From the NCBI GenBank assembly GCA_040751855.1, contig JBFMGA010000009.1, positions 62,001-126,000 of the forward strand: DNA of 64,000 bases, given 5' to 3'. Origin of the DNA: Thiofaba sp040751855. Lineage in GTDB: Bacteria > Pseudomonadota > Gammaproteobacteria > Halothiobacillales > Halothiobacillaceae. Under the pieces are notes generated by a model. That model did no database searches. It saw only the letters and a list, made by a program, of their open reading frames with translations, and had not been told where the DNA came from. The stretch's first letter is position 1; each line of letters opens with the position of its first letter. This document shows, piece after piece, positions 28,542 through 36,484 of the stretch. A program made the translations under genes and the position numbers.

Positions 28542-30175
28542 CACAATGATCCGAGGAAGGCCAGCAATGCCTCGCGATCCGACTTGCTCATGCTGCGGAA
28601 CGCTTCCTTGCTGGCTTCGGCCTCGCCGCCGTGCCAAAGAATGGCTTCTTCGATGCTGCGCGCACGGCCATCGTGCAGGAAACCCGCCAGGGGGTTGACC
28701 GTCAGCGTCAGCCCCAGACCCCACAGCGGGCGCGTTTTCCACTCACGTCCGCTAGCCAGGAAGTCGGGGCGGTTGTCGGCCAGTCCCTCGCCCATGTCGT
28801 GCAACAGCATGTCGCTGAATGGATAGATGGTTTGCTGCTCGACTTCGGCCACCTTGACCATGCCGGACGGCCCCCAAATGCCGGGATGGGTCGCCGTCTT
28901 GAACGAAGGCGTGTGGCAGGCGCTGCACTTGGCTTGCTCAAACAAGCCCGCGCCGCGCAAGACGCTGGCATCATCCACACTGCGCCGCGCCGGAACCGCC
29001 AGCGTGTTGGCATAGAACATCACGGCCTTGACCACGTCTTCCGCCACTTCTTCGCCGTTCTGGCCGTCATCCTGCGGGTTGACGGCCAGATAGGCGTCAT
29101 GCAGGGCGGTTCCGGCAATGCTGTCCTGCTTGAACAGATAGCTGGTCACGCCCATGTCGCCGTGATACGCCCCGGTGCCCTGCACGGCCACGGTCGGCGT
29201 GTTGGCCTTCCAGCCAAAGCGCCCAAGACTGAGCGGATTGGGATCGCCCTGCGCCTGCTTGGCCGGATCAAATACCCAGTTGGGACGCCCGGAAATGCCG
29301 TCCTTGTTGCTGTCGTTTTCATCCGCCAGGGCGAGAATGCTGGACTCAGGAATCGCTTCCAGCAGACCCAGGCCGATCATGGGCATCCCCATGCGCGGGC
29401 TGGTCATCACGTCCGTCTGCAACAGGCGACTGAGCGGCGGGGTGAAATCGCCCGGCTTCTCGCCGGGGGAATCATAAGGATTGCGGATCTGGAACACGGG
29501 CTTGTGCAGGGTCGCCACGCTGCCGTCGGCATAGCTGACTTGTGAGCTGACAAAGCTCACATAGACATCCGCCTGCCCGCTGAATGGGGAGTCCTCACGC
29601 AAGCCGAGCACGCCTCGATGGAAAAGCTGGTCGGAAAAACCCGGAACCATGCGCGGCGCACAGTAATTATTGAGCGCGCTGGGCGTACAGGTTTGCGCGT
29701 GCGGAATGCTGATGCGCAGAAACACGCCTTCATCGCTGCCCAGCTTCGTCCACTGCCCAGTCGCCGCCTGCAACGCCGTCGAGCTGTAATTGCCGCGCCC
29801 ATCACGAGTATGGCACTCAATGCAGGCATCATTATTAAAAGCCGGTCCGACACCATCCTGATTGGGGAAATCGGCACTCACCGCCTTGATGAACTTGGTT
29901 TCAAACTCGGCATCCCCAGCGAGATGCAGTTCCAGCGACGCATCGCCAAGGTTGGTCGCTGGCGTGTCGAAACCAAAACTCGACTGGTTGCCCGTGGTGT
30001 TGGTGGTGTCGCCACCGAGCGCGGTAACGCGCGCCCAAGACGGCTCAGCGGGTTGCCCCGACTCAGGAGCTTGCGCCGTCTCTCCCCCGCCACCGCCGCC
30101 ACAGGCGGCTAACATCAGGCTGGCTACGATCACCCCAGCCCCTGCGGGACGGGGAAATTTGGCTGGCATCGACAT
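28541..30175 (-). CDS. Di-haem oxidoreductase lipoprotein (DHOR family)
   Basis: A 544-residue exported c-type cytochrome. Lipobox LAAC (Cys25) is followed by a Gly run, suggesting a lipid-anchored protein. Haem-binding CIECH (118-122) and CSACH are the two c-haem sites of the DHOR family (related to MauG/peroxidases); LLHDMGEGL and PLWGLG lie in the C-terminal domain. In Pseudomonas a similar gene neighbours an imelysin gene in an iron-regulated cluster. Substrate unknown. It starts directly at the end of the imelysin gene, so these two are coupled. Confidence 0.88.
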   Translation of the reverse strand: MSMPAKFPRPAGAGVIVASLMLAACGGGGGGETAQAPESGQPAEPSWARVTALGGDTTNTTGNQSSFGFDTPATNLGDASLELHLAGDAEFETKFIKAVSADFPNQDGVGPAFNNDACIECHTRDGRGNYSSTALQAATGQWTKLGSDEGVFLRISIPHAQTCTPSALNNYCAPRMVPGFSDQLFHRGVLGLREDSPFSGQADVYVSFVSSQVSYADGSVATLHKPVFQIRNPYDSPGEKPGDFTPPLSRLLQTDVMTSPRMGMPMIGLGLLEAIPESSILALADENDSNKDGISGRPNWVFDPAKQAQGDPNPLSLGRFGWKANTPTVAVQGTGAYHGDMGVTSYLFKQDSIAGTALHDAYLAVNPQDDGQNGEEVAEDVVKAVMFYANTLAVPARRSVDDASVLRGAGLFEQAKCSACHTPSFKTATHPGIWGPSGMVKVAEVEQQTIYPFSDMLLHDMGEGLADNRPDFLASGREWKTRPLWGLGLTLTVNPLAGFLHDGRARSIEEAILWHGGEAEASKEAFRSMSKSDREALLAFLGSL

Positions 30176-31393
30176 TTACTCGCTGAACTCCGTTTTGGCG
30201 ACCAGGGGCATAACCTCCTGCTCCAGGGTGGCAAACAACTTGTTGCTGGCGTCAATCGCCGCCTGGATCAACACGCGACCATTGGCATCGCTGATCTGGG
30301 TACGGAAGGGCTTGGCGCTGCCGGTGATTGCCGTGGTATTCGGGTTGCCGTCGCCCTTGATCAGCGCGATTTTCTGTTGGGCGTCGATGATCTCGCTGAG
30401 CACGCGGTTGGCCAGGATGGCGTCATGCTTGACCACAAAGGCGTACACGCCATTCAGGTTGGCGGAAATGCTGTCAACGCTGGGCGAGTATCCGATCTTG
30501 CCGGTGTAAACGTTCATCACGCTTTGCAGGTTGTTGTGGAAGTCGGTCAGCGAGTTCCAGCTGTACTGCGACTCCACCAGCGAAGTGTCCGCCTTGTCGA
30601 TGGACGGGCCGAACGGCTCGGTCATCTTTGCGTTGGCGACTTCGTCGGCAATGCCGGTCAGTCCATTCACCAGCTCTTCCATCACTGCGGCTTGCGAGCT
30701 GTAAACCGTGTTGCCCGCACCCGCCGACTTCACCAGGGTGGCATACGGGCCTTTGCCGTTGAAATCCTTGACCCAGCCGTCCTCCAGTTCTTGCGTCTTG
30801 GACTTGAAGGCCTGCGCCAGGGCGACAAGATAATTCACCTCGGCCGCAGTCACCTCGGATGCCGCCTTGTCGTTGACGCTTACGCCATCGCCGAACAGCA
30901 GATACTCCATAGCGTGGAAGCCGCGCAGATCATCCGAGGCGTTTTCAATGTCATCCTGGGTCGTGTTCGGATTGGCGGCCAAAAAATCCTGCAGGTCAGG
31001 CGTGTTCAACGGCCAGGAGTCAATCGCCGGGTCAATGCCCAAGGCGTCCACCGGCCCGAACAGGAAGCCCTCAGAGGTTTCCCAGGGCACGCGCGCCGCC
31101 TTCCAGCTTGCCTGCGCCACGTCCATCTCGGCTTCGCTGACGCCATCCTTGAACGCTTCAACCGCCTTGAGCAGGGCGGCCGCCTGACTGTTCAGGTTTT
31201 TGTAGGTCTGGGTAATCACCGCGTCGGCCTCGTTATTGATCACCGCCGTGGCGTCAAAAGTCACCTTGCCTGTCGTTGGCGTTGTCGTCGTCGTGGATTC
31301 TGACGAACCGCCCCCGCCTCCGCCGCAGGCAGTCAGGCTCACCAGGGCGGCGGCGATCAGGCTCAGGCCAAATGTCTTTTTGCTATTCATCAT
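30176..31393 (-). CDS. Imelysin-family lipoprotein
   Basis: A 405-residue exported protein with lipobox SLTAC (Cys23) and Gly/Ser/Thr linker. The imelysin signature GFHAMEY (158-164, GxHxxE) is intact, as are WPLN and the helical repeats. Imelysins resemble the periplasmic iron-binding EfeO M75 domain and take part in iron acquisition; no peptidase activity should be assumed. Second gene of the Fur-box-led operon, right before the di-haem lipoprotein. Confidence 0.9.
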   Translation of the reverse strand: MMNSKKTFGLSLIAAALVSLTACGGGGGGSSESTTTTTPTTGKVTFDATAVINNEADAVITQTYKNLNSQAAALLKAVEAFKDGVSEAEMDVAQASWKAARVPWETSEGFLFGPVDALGIDPAIDSWPLNTPDLQDFLAANPNTTQDDIENASDDLRGFHAMEYLLFGDGVSVNDKAASEVTAAEVNYLVALAQAFKSKTQELEDGWVKDFNGKGPYATLVKSAGAGNTVYSSQAAVMEELVNGLTGIADEVANAKMTEPFGPSIDKADTSLVESQYSWNSLTDFHNNLQSVMNVYTGKIGYSPSVDSISANLNGVYAFVVKHDAILANRVLSEIIDAQQKIALIKGDGNPNTTAITGSAKPFRTQISDANGRVLIQAAIDASNKLFATLEQEVMPLVAKTEFSE

Positions 31394-31467
31394 GATTACG
31401 ACCTCACATCGGGTGGATAGATGGGTATGCGCCTTGCAATGACATACCCGGTTTAGAACTGGAAAAA

Positions 31468-32967
31468 TCAGAATTCGACGCCAACGCCCAGGCCGAAATA
31501 GTCCGCATCGCTGCCCGTGCTTCCGGAGTGGTTGCGGTTGGAATATTCGGCCTTGAACACCACGCCGGGGCGCGGCTTCATGTTCAGGCCGAAGGTGGCG
31601 GCATCACGCTCATAACGCGGCAGCTGGGTGATCGTCCCCGCTGTCGCTGCATGGGTGTTGTAGCTTTCGTACTGCACGAAGGCGTCCAGACGCCCCCACT
31701 GCTTGACATCGAACAGATCAAACAAGTCGTAACCTGCGGCGATCATGAATGAAGTCGCCTCGCTGCCGATCGGCGTCTTGGAAATGCCCAACACGCCTGA
31801 ATTAAAGCTTTGCAGGTTGGCCTTGGTAATCAGATCGGAGTTGTCCAGCGAGGCATAGGTGTACTGCCCGCGCACGATGACCGGGCCGCGTTCGTAGCGA
31901 CCGTAGAGGTTGCCCATGAACAGATCGGCGCTTTCTTCCATGTCATGCCGCACGCGATTGGCCGCCGTATCGCCGTAGTACAACGAGCCGCCCACAATCA
32001 CGCCCGGCAGGAAGGAGTAATCAACATTCCCGACAAAGGCCAGCGCGTCCGCGCCGCGATACTCAAGCTTGTTCTGCATGCCGCCGGAGACGAAGCCGTA
32101 GCCCGAGAAGCCAGAGGAATCCAGGCCGGTGACGATTTGCGCCTCGTAGCGCCACTGGTCATAGTTGCCAAACACGCCAACCCCGGTTTCATGCCAAGTG
32201 GTGGGGTAGACGTTGGTTTCACCCTGGGGACGCTCGACAGTGAAATACTGCGAAGGCTGGTGATACATATTGATCATGCCGAAGGGCACGACCATTTCAC
32301 CGATGCGCCAATTGAGCAGGGGCGATTGCTCAATCAGCAGGTGCGCTTGCTCCAGAACCACCTCGCCGCCTTTTTCGATTTCAGCCTCGTACTCGCCGGC
32401 TTCCTCAGACTCGTATTCGACGGTCGATCCCGTGCCGCCATGTTCAAATTCGATCTCGGTGACGAACTTGTAGCCCTTGCCCATGGAAAAGGTCGGCGCG
32501 AGAACGATGCGCTCAAGATCCGTGGTTGCACGTTTTTCCGGCGTGGCGGTCTGCGCGTTGGCGTAAAAATCCTGCTTGGTGTAGTTGATGATGCCATAGC
32601 CCGACCAAGTCACTTTGCCGAACGCATCGTCCACGATACTGGAACCTGCTGACGCGCTTGGTGCGGATGCGGCTTGTGCGGCCGCAGGAGCTCCCGCTTC
32701 GCCCGGCGCGACGCCACCCGCCGTGACCGCCGCACCAACCCCCGACGCTGCGGGAGCCGCCTTCGACTGACCGGCCTCGACATGGCTCACCAGGGCATCG
32801 ATTTGCTGCTGCTGGCGATCAATCGTCTTTTTCAGCTCCTGCACTTGTTGCAGCAATTCCGCAGTGCTCGGCGCCGCATCCGCCGCAAAGGCTGTACTTG
32901 CCCCCAGGGGCAGCGCAATCAAGGCGCCGGCCAGGGATAACTTCTTGGTCAAAACAGGCTTGTTCAC
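31468..32967 (-). CDS. Outer-membrane porin-like protein
   Basis: A 499-residue protein. A cleavable signal peptide ends ASTAFA (about residue 29), followed by a coiled coil (AELLQQVQELKKTIDRQQQQ), an Ala/Pro/Gly linker and a beta-barrel from about residue 115 ending in a terminal Phe (GLGVGVEF), as needed for outer-membrane insertion. The coiled coil before a barrel resembles trimeric porins such as OprP/O types. First gene after the Fur box, hence iron-regulated and probably the import pore of the operon. Solute unknown. Confidence 0.82.
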   Translation of the reverse strand: MNKPVLTKKLSLAGALIALPLGASTAFAADAAPSTAELLQQVQELKKTIDRQQQQIDALVSHVEAGQSKAAPAASGVGAAVTAGGVAPGEAGAPAAAQAASAPSASAGSSIVDDAFGKVTWSGYGIINYTKQDFYANAQTATPEKRATTDLERIVLAPTFSMGKGYKFVTEIEFEHGGTGSTVEYESEEAGEYEAEIEKGGEVVLEQAHLLIEQSPLLNWRIGEMVVPFGMINMYHQPSQYFTVERPQGETNVYPTTWHETGVGVFGNYDQWRYEAQIVTGLDSSGFSGYGFVSGGMQNKLEYRGADALAFVGNVDYSFLPGVIVGGSLYYGDTAANRVRHDMEESADLFMGNLYGRYERGPVIVRGQYTYASLDNSDLITKANLQSFNSGVLGISKTPIGSEATSFMIAAGYDLFDLFDVKQWGRLDAFVQYESYNTHAATAGTITQLPRYERDAATFGLNMKPRPGVVFKAEYSNRNHSGSTGSDADYFGLGVGVEF

Positions 32968-33018
32968 GTCTTAAAAAATCCATCAATTGATCAGGCTGGA
33001 GTTCACGTTAACGCAATC

Positions 33019-33037
33019 GATAATGATTATCAACAAT
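33019..33037. promoter_or_regulatory. Fur box between porin operon and apbE
   Basis: GATAATGATTATCAACAAT contains the perfect palindrome GATAAT-G-ATTATC. It is followed by a weaker overlapping AATCATGCGTGATTCTCATT. It lies in the 204-bp divergent region, 52 bp before the porin start and about 135 bp before apbE. Repression by Fe-Fur of one or both directions is the natural reading. Confidence 0.85.
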
Positions 33038-33171
33038 AATCATGCGTGATTCTCATTTTGCACAAACTTTGCATGGCTAAGCCTGCGCACGACTTGACAT
33101 CGGCGCGCAAATCAAAAGAATGAGAACAAGTCGCATTTGCGAAAATTACAGGCGATTTCCTGACCTACGTC

Positions 33172-34065
33172 ATGCACACATCCTTGCCCATGCGCCACAT
33201 CCGCTCCCTATGGGGCGGCCATGTGGAAATCGTGATCAAAGCTCCGCCAGGGCTTGCCCAGCGTGCGCTTGCGGCTGCCTTTGAAACGCTTTCCCAGATC
33301 CACCGGCTGAGCGATTTTCACGATGAGCAAAGCGACATCAGCCGCATCAACCTGGTCGCCCACAAACGCCCGGTGAGCATCAGCCCGCAGACCATGACCG
33401 CGCTGTGCTTCGCCCGCCAACTGACCCGCCAAAGCGAAGGGCTGTTTGACCTTACCGCAGGCGGGCGACTTGTACGCGAAGGTCGCCTGCCTGATCACGG
33501 CTTCTCCGACCTGTATGCACGCGGTTGCGACGCCTTGCTGCTTTTGCCGCGCTTGCGCGTGCGCCTCAAGCGCCCGGTGGTGCTGACGCTGGACGCGATC
33601 ATCAAGGGCTATGCGCTGGATCAGGCCGTGCGCACCCTGTTGTCGCATGGCGTAGCAAGCGGGCTGGTCAATGCCGGCGGCGAGCTGCGCCTGTTCGGCA
33701 AGGTGGAGGAGCGTATCCAGCTGCGTGAGGCCAATGGCGGCTGCACTTCGCTGGGCGCATGGAGCAATGCCGCCCTATCCACCACGGCACGCTCGTTGGC
33801 GCTGGAGTCCCCGGCGCGCACGCCTTCCTGCCTGATGGAGTCCGGCGGCTGCGACGGAGCGGCCTGCCCGCATTTCATGCAATGCCCCCACGCCTGGACG
33901 ACCGTGGTTGCCAAAGAAGCATGGCGCGCCTGCGGCCTGAACGCCGTGGCTCACAACATTCCGCTCAAGGAGCGCGCTGCACGTATCGCCAAGCTGGGCG
34001 GCAGGCTGATTAGCGAAGGCGACGTCCTGTCGCCCAAGTCAATCACTCAGGGGGCGATGATTTAG
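33172..34065 (+). CDS. apbE: ApbE-type FAD:protein FMN transferase
   Basis: A 297-residue flavin transferase attaching FMN covalently to Thr/Ser of target proteins. Visible are the Mg/FAD segment LDAIIKGYALDQAV and VNAGGELRLFG. Unlike many ApbE lipoproteins it has no signal peptide or lipobox, so either export differs or the start is misread. A Cys/His-rich patch (CDGAACPHFMQCPH) is unusual. Its obvious substrate is the DGITGAT protein of the divergent operon. The stop codon TAG lies inside the target duplication of a MITE that separates it from tonB. Confidence 0.85.
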   Translation: MHTSLPMRHIRSLWGGHVEIVIKAPPGLAQRALAAAFETLSQIHRLSDFHDEQSDISRINLVAHKRPVSISPQTMTALCFARQLTRQSEGLFDLTAGGRLVREGRLPDHGFSDLYARGCDALLLLPRLRVRLKRPVVLTLDAIIKGYALDQAVRTLLSHGVASGLVNAGGELRLFGKVEERIQLREANGGCTSLGAWSNAALSTTARSLALESPARTPSCLMESGGCDGAACPHFMQCPHAWTTVVAKEAWRACGLNAVAHNIPLKERAARIAKLGGRLISEGDVLSPKSITQGAMI

Positions 34066-34221
34066 GGAAACGCTGATTTATTCAGCGTTTCCCGCTTGGG
34101 GCAGGATGCCCCAACACGAACAATGGCGTAAGCCATTGATTCGTGAAGAATGTTGCGGGCGTGTACCGCAACGAGGCTTGCTGATTAAATCCATGGATGG
34201 GTTTAATCAGTATCTACTTAG
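34062..34221. mobile_element. MITE family C, copy 2 (152 bp, TSD TTAG)
   Basis: Element 34066-34217 between two TTAG copies (34062-34065, 34218-34221). The left end GGAAACGCTGATTTATT equals the right end of copy 1; the other end is diverged. The left TTAG holds the apbE stop and the right one the tonB stop on the other strand. The interior is similar to copy 1 in inverse orientation, including CGCTTGGGGCAGGATGCCCC. Confidence 0.85.
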
Positions 34222-35018
34222 GAATCCAGGCTAAACACCAGCGGCAGGCTAAAAGACCATTCCGTGCGCCGCACGCCTTCGGGAAACGGCGGGAACGGCG
34301 CGGCATCGCGCACCGCCTGCAAGGCCGCCTCATCCAGACGTTCGCTGCCCGAGCCCGACTTGATGCGCAGGCCGCTGACTTCGCCAGAAGCGCTCACGCT
34401 GAATTCCACCACCACCCGCCCCTCTTCGCCCATGCGACGCGACAGGCGCGGGTATTGTTTGTGCGCGTCCACCCGGTTGCGCAATAGCGCCTTGTAGGCA
34501 TCCTCGGCAGCGGGATCGGCAACAGGCGATGAAACAGTCGCAGGTACGGGAAGCGGAACGGGGTTCTGCACCGGCACAACCGCTGTCGCTACGCTTTCAC
34601 TCGACTGAACCTGCGCCTCAACAACCTTCGGCTTGCTCGCCACCGGCTTGGCCGGCGGTTTGGCCTCTTTCGGCGGCGTTGGTTTCGGCGGCGCGGGCTT
34701 GGGTTTGACAGGAGTCTCTGGCTTGGGCGGTTCTGGTTTGGGCGGCTCCGGGCTGACTTCAGCGACAGGTTCCGGCACAGGCGGCGCAGCGATGATTTCC
34801 GGCGGCGGCTCGACCGGCGAAACCTCCTCCGCTTGCTCCTGCGCTTCCTGCACGGGCGGCGCACTCGGCGCGGCCAGCATGGCGAGATTCAAGGGCACCG
34901 GCTTTTCCACCGCGTGCGGCTTGGGCAGCTTGGCCTCCAGCCACCACAACAACAAGGCGAGCAGCGCCAGATGCACGCCCAGCGAAATCCCCCAAGCCAG
35001 ACGGCGACGCACACGCAC
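34218..35018 (-). CDS. tonB: TonB energy transducer
   Basis: A 266-residue protein linking the proton motive force to outer-membrane receptors. The N-terminal membrane anchor (LAWGISLGVHLALLALLLWW), a long Pro/Lys/Glu-rich spacer and the C-terminal TonB domain (YPRLSRRMGEEGRVVVEFSV...GLRIKSGSGSERLDEAAL) are in order. It starts with GTG, overlapping the exbD stop by one base (TAGTG). Serves the TonB-dependent receptor at 36.5-38.6 kb. Confidence 0.93.
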   Translation of the reverse strand: MRVRRRLAWGISLGVHLALLALLLWWLEAKLPKPHAVEKPVPLNLAMLAAPSAPPVQEAQEQAEEVSPVEPPPEIIAAPPVPEPVAEVSPEPPKPEPPKPETPVKPKPAPPKPTPPKEAKPPAKPVASKPKVVEAQVQSSESVATAVVPVQNPVPLPVPATVSSPVADPAAEDAYKALLRNRVDAHKQYPRLSRRMGEEGRVVVEFSVSASGEVSGLRIKSGSGSERLDEAALQAVRDAAPFPPFPEGVRRTEWSFSLPLVFSLDS

Positions 35019-35392
35019 TACTTGCGCACCGTGACGATATTCAGATTGCGCAGATGGTATTTGTTGAGCACATCCAACACGCCAACCACGTCATTGAACG
35101 GCACGCTGGCATCCACGCGCAGCACGATCGGCTTGTCGGCGGACAGCAGCGCCAGACGCTGATCCAGCTCCAGCAAATGCACTTTCGCCGTGTCCAGATA
35201 CAGGCTGCGAGCCTCGTCGATGCTGATTTCCAGCGCCTGCTCGTTTTGCGGCGCAGCGGCGTGCTGCGCCTCGGGCAGATTGAGCGGAATGCGCCCCTGG
35301 GCGATAAACGTGGCCGTGGTCAACACGATGGCTAGCAGCACCAGCATGATGTCGATGAAAGGAATCACATTGATCTGATCGAACTTTTTCAT
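35018..35392 (-). CDS. exbD: ExbD biopolymer transport protein
   Basis: A 124-residue protein with one membrane helix near the N-terminus that carries the proton-path Asp (FIDIMLVLLAIVLTTATF) and a periplasmic domain. It pairs with ExbB, from which it is separated by 4 bp, and with TonB, whose start overlaps its stop. Confidence 0.93.
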   Translation of the reverse strand: MKKFDQINVIPFIDIMLVLLAIVLTTATFIAQGRIPLNLPEAQHAAAPQNEQALEISIDEARSLYLDTAKVHLLELDQRLALLSADKPIVLRVDASVPFNDVVGVLDVLNKYHLRNLNIVTVRK

Positions 35393-35396
35393 CGTT

Positions 35397-35825
35397 TCAG
35401 ACGCCCTTGAGTGCGCGCCATTGCCCCATCAACACCTCGACTTTGCGCGTCAGGCCGTTGTAAATCACGATGGCCGGAATCGCCACCACCAGCCCCGCCG
35501 CCGTGGCCTTGAGCGCCAGAGCCAGGCCGAGCATGATGTGATGCACGTCCACCTGCCCGCCCTGCCCCATCTCGTAAAACGTGATGAGAATGCCGAGCAC
35601 CGTACCCAGCAAGCCGACATACGGCGCGTTCGCGCCCACGGTATAAATCCAGGTCAGGTTGCGCGTCAGCTCGATATTCAGGGTGTCGGCATGGTTGAAC
35701 TTTTGCAGATCAAGCGTGCGATAAAACAGCACCCGCTCCACGGCCATCGCCAGCATGAGCACGCTCATCACCCCCAAAAGGCCGATCACGGCAAAATCCA
35801 ATGCGGTTTTAAGCGATTCGAGCAC
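35397..35825 (-). CDS. exbB: ExbB proton-channel protein, short type
   Basis: A 142-residue three-helix ExbB. The short length and VGANAPYVGLLGTVLGILITF match the ExbB2-type subfamily. First gene of the exbB-exbD-tonB operon, preceded by the ferritin terminator, so it has its own promoter within about 30 bp; I see no clear Fur box there. Confidence 0.92.
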   Translation of the reverse strand: MLESLKTALDFAVIGLLGVMSVLMLAMAVERVLFYRTLDLQKFNHADTLNIELTRNLTWIYTVGANAPYVGLLGTVLGILITFYEMGQGGQVDVHHIMLGLALALKATAAGLVVAIPAIVIYNGLTRKVEVLMGQWRALKGV

Positions 35826-35854
35826 AAACGACCTCAGTTAATTTTTTAATCCAA

Positions 35855-35877
35855 GAAAAAGTGCGCATCAGCGCACT
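35855..35877 (-). terminator. Terminator after ferritin gene
   Basis: On the minus strand AGTGCGC-TGAT-GCGCACT is followed by TTTTTC. It separates the ferritin gene from exbB. Confidence 0.8.
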
Positions 35878-35905
35878 CAAAACACCACGTAAAAACCCGC
35901 AAGAC

Positions 35906-36430
35906 TTAGCTCAACTCAGGATGCGCCGCCCCCATTACCAGACGGTGCAGGTAACGGTTCATCTGCACCATGGCGATGCCATTATCGCCGGTAAAGCCGG
36001 TCAGCTCGATATGCTCGACAATGCCACGGAACAACACAATTTCTTCCCGCTGTTCGGCGATGAACCATTGCAGCATGTTGAAGGTGCTGAAGTCCTTCTC
36101 TTCAAGCGCAAGCTCGGCCAGACGATGAATCTGCGTGGTGACTTTCTGCTCGTGGGCGTAGGCGGCCTTGAGCACTTCCACCAGATTTTCGTAATCCGCA
36201 CGCGGCGCGGGAATGGCTTCTATCACGACTCGCGCGCCCGATTCCACCATATAGTCCACCAGCTTGTCGCGGTGAATCATCTCCTCGGGCACATGCGAAC
36301 GGAAAAACGCGGACGCGCCGTGCATGCCGCGGTCTTCACACCACATGGCCATTTGCAGATAAAGCTGCGCGGCATGGGTTTCGTTGGTGACCTGGGCGTT
36401 GAGCAATTCAACGATATTGGCTTTAAGCAT
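35906..36430 (-). CDS. ftnA: Non-haem ferritin
   Basis: A 174-residue four-helix ferritin storing iron. Ferroxidase ligands appear in NETHAAQLYLQMAMWCE, in PEEMIHRDKL (ExxH) and in AEQREE. Three ATGs stand in a row at 36436, 36433 and 36430. The ribosome site AAGGAGG ends only 2 nt before the first, so the third (8 nt) is taken. Located amid haem-uptake genes, it would store the iron released. The symbol is by family only. Confidence 0.88.
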   Translation of the reverse strand: MLKANIVELLNAQVTNETHAAQLYLQMAMWCEDRGMHGASAFFRSHVPEEMIHRDKLVDYMVESGARVVIEAIPAPRADYENLVEVLKAAYAHEQKVTTQIHRLAELALEEKDFSTFNMLQWFIAEQREEIVLFRGIVEHIELTGFTGDNGIAMVQMNRYLHRLVMGAAHPELS

Positions 36431-36454
36431 CATCATTCCCTCCTTGCTAGGGGT

Positions 36455-36484
36455 TAAAAAACCGGAAGCGGTCAGCCCGACCGC
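36455..36484 (-). terminator. Terminator overlapping the receptor stop
   Basis: Minus strand GCGGTC-GGGCT-GACCGC, then TTCCGGTTTTTT. The receptor stop codon lies in the loop. It separates the receptor from the ferritin gene. Confidence 0.6.
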
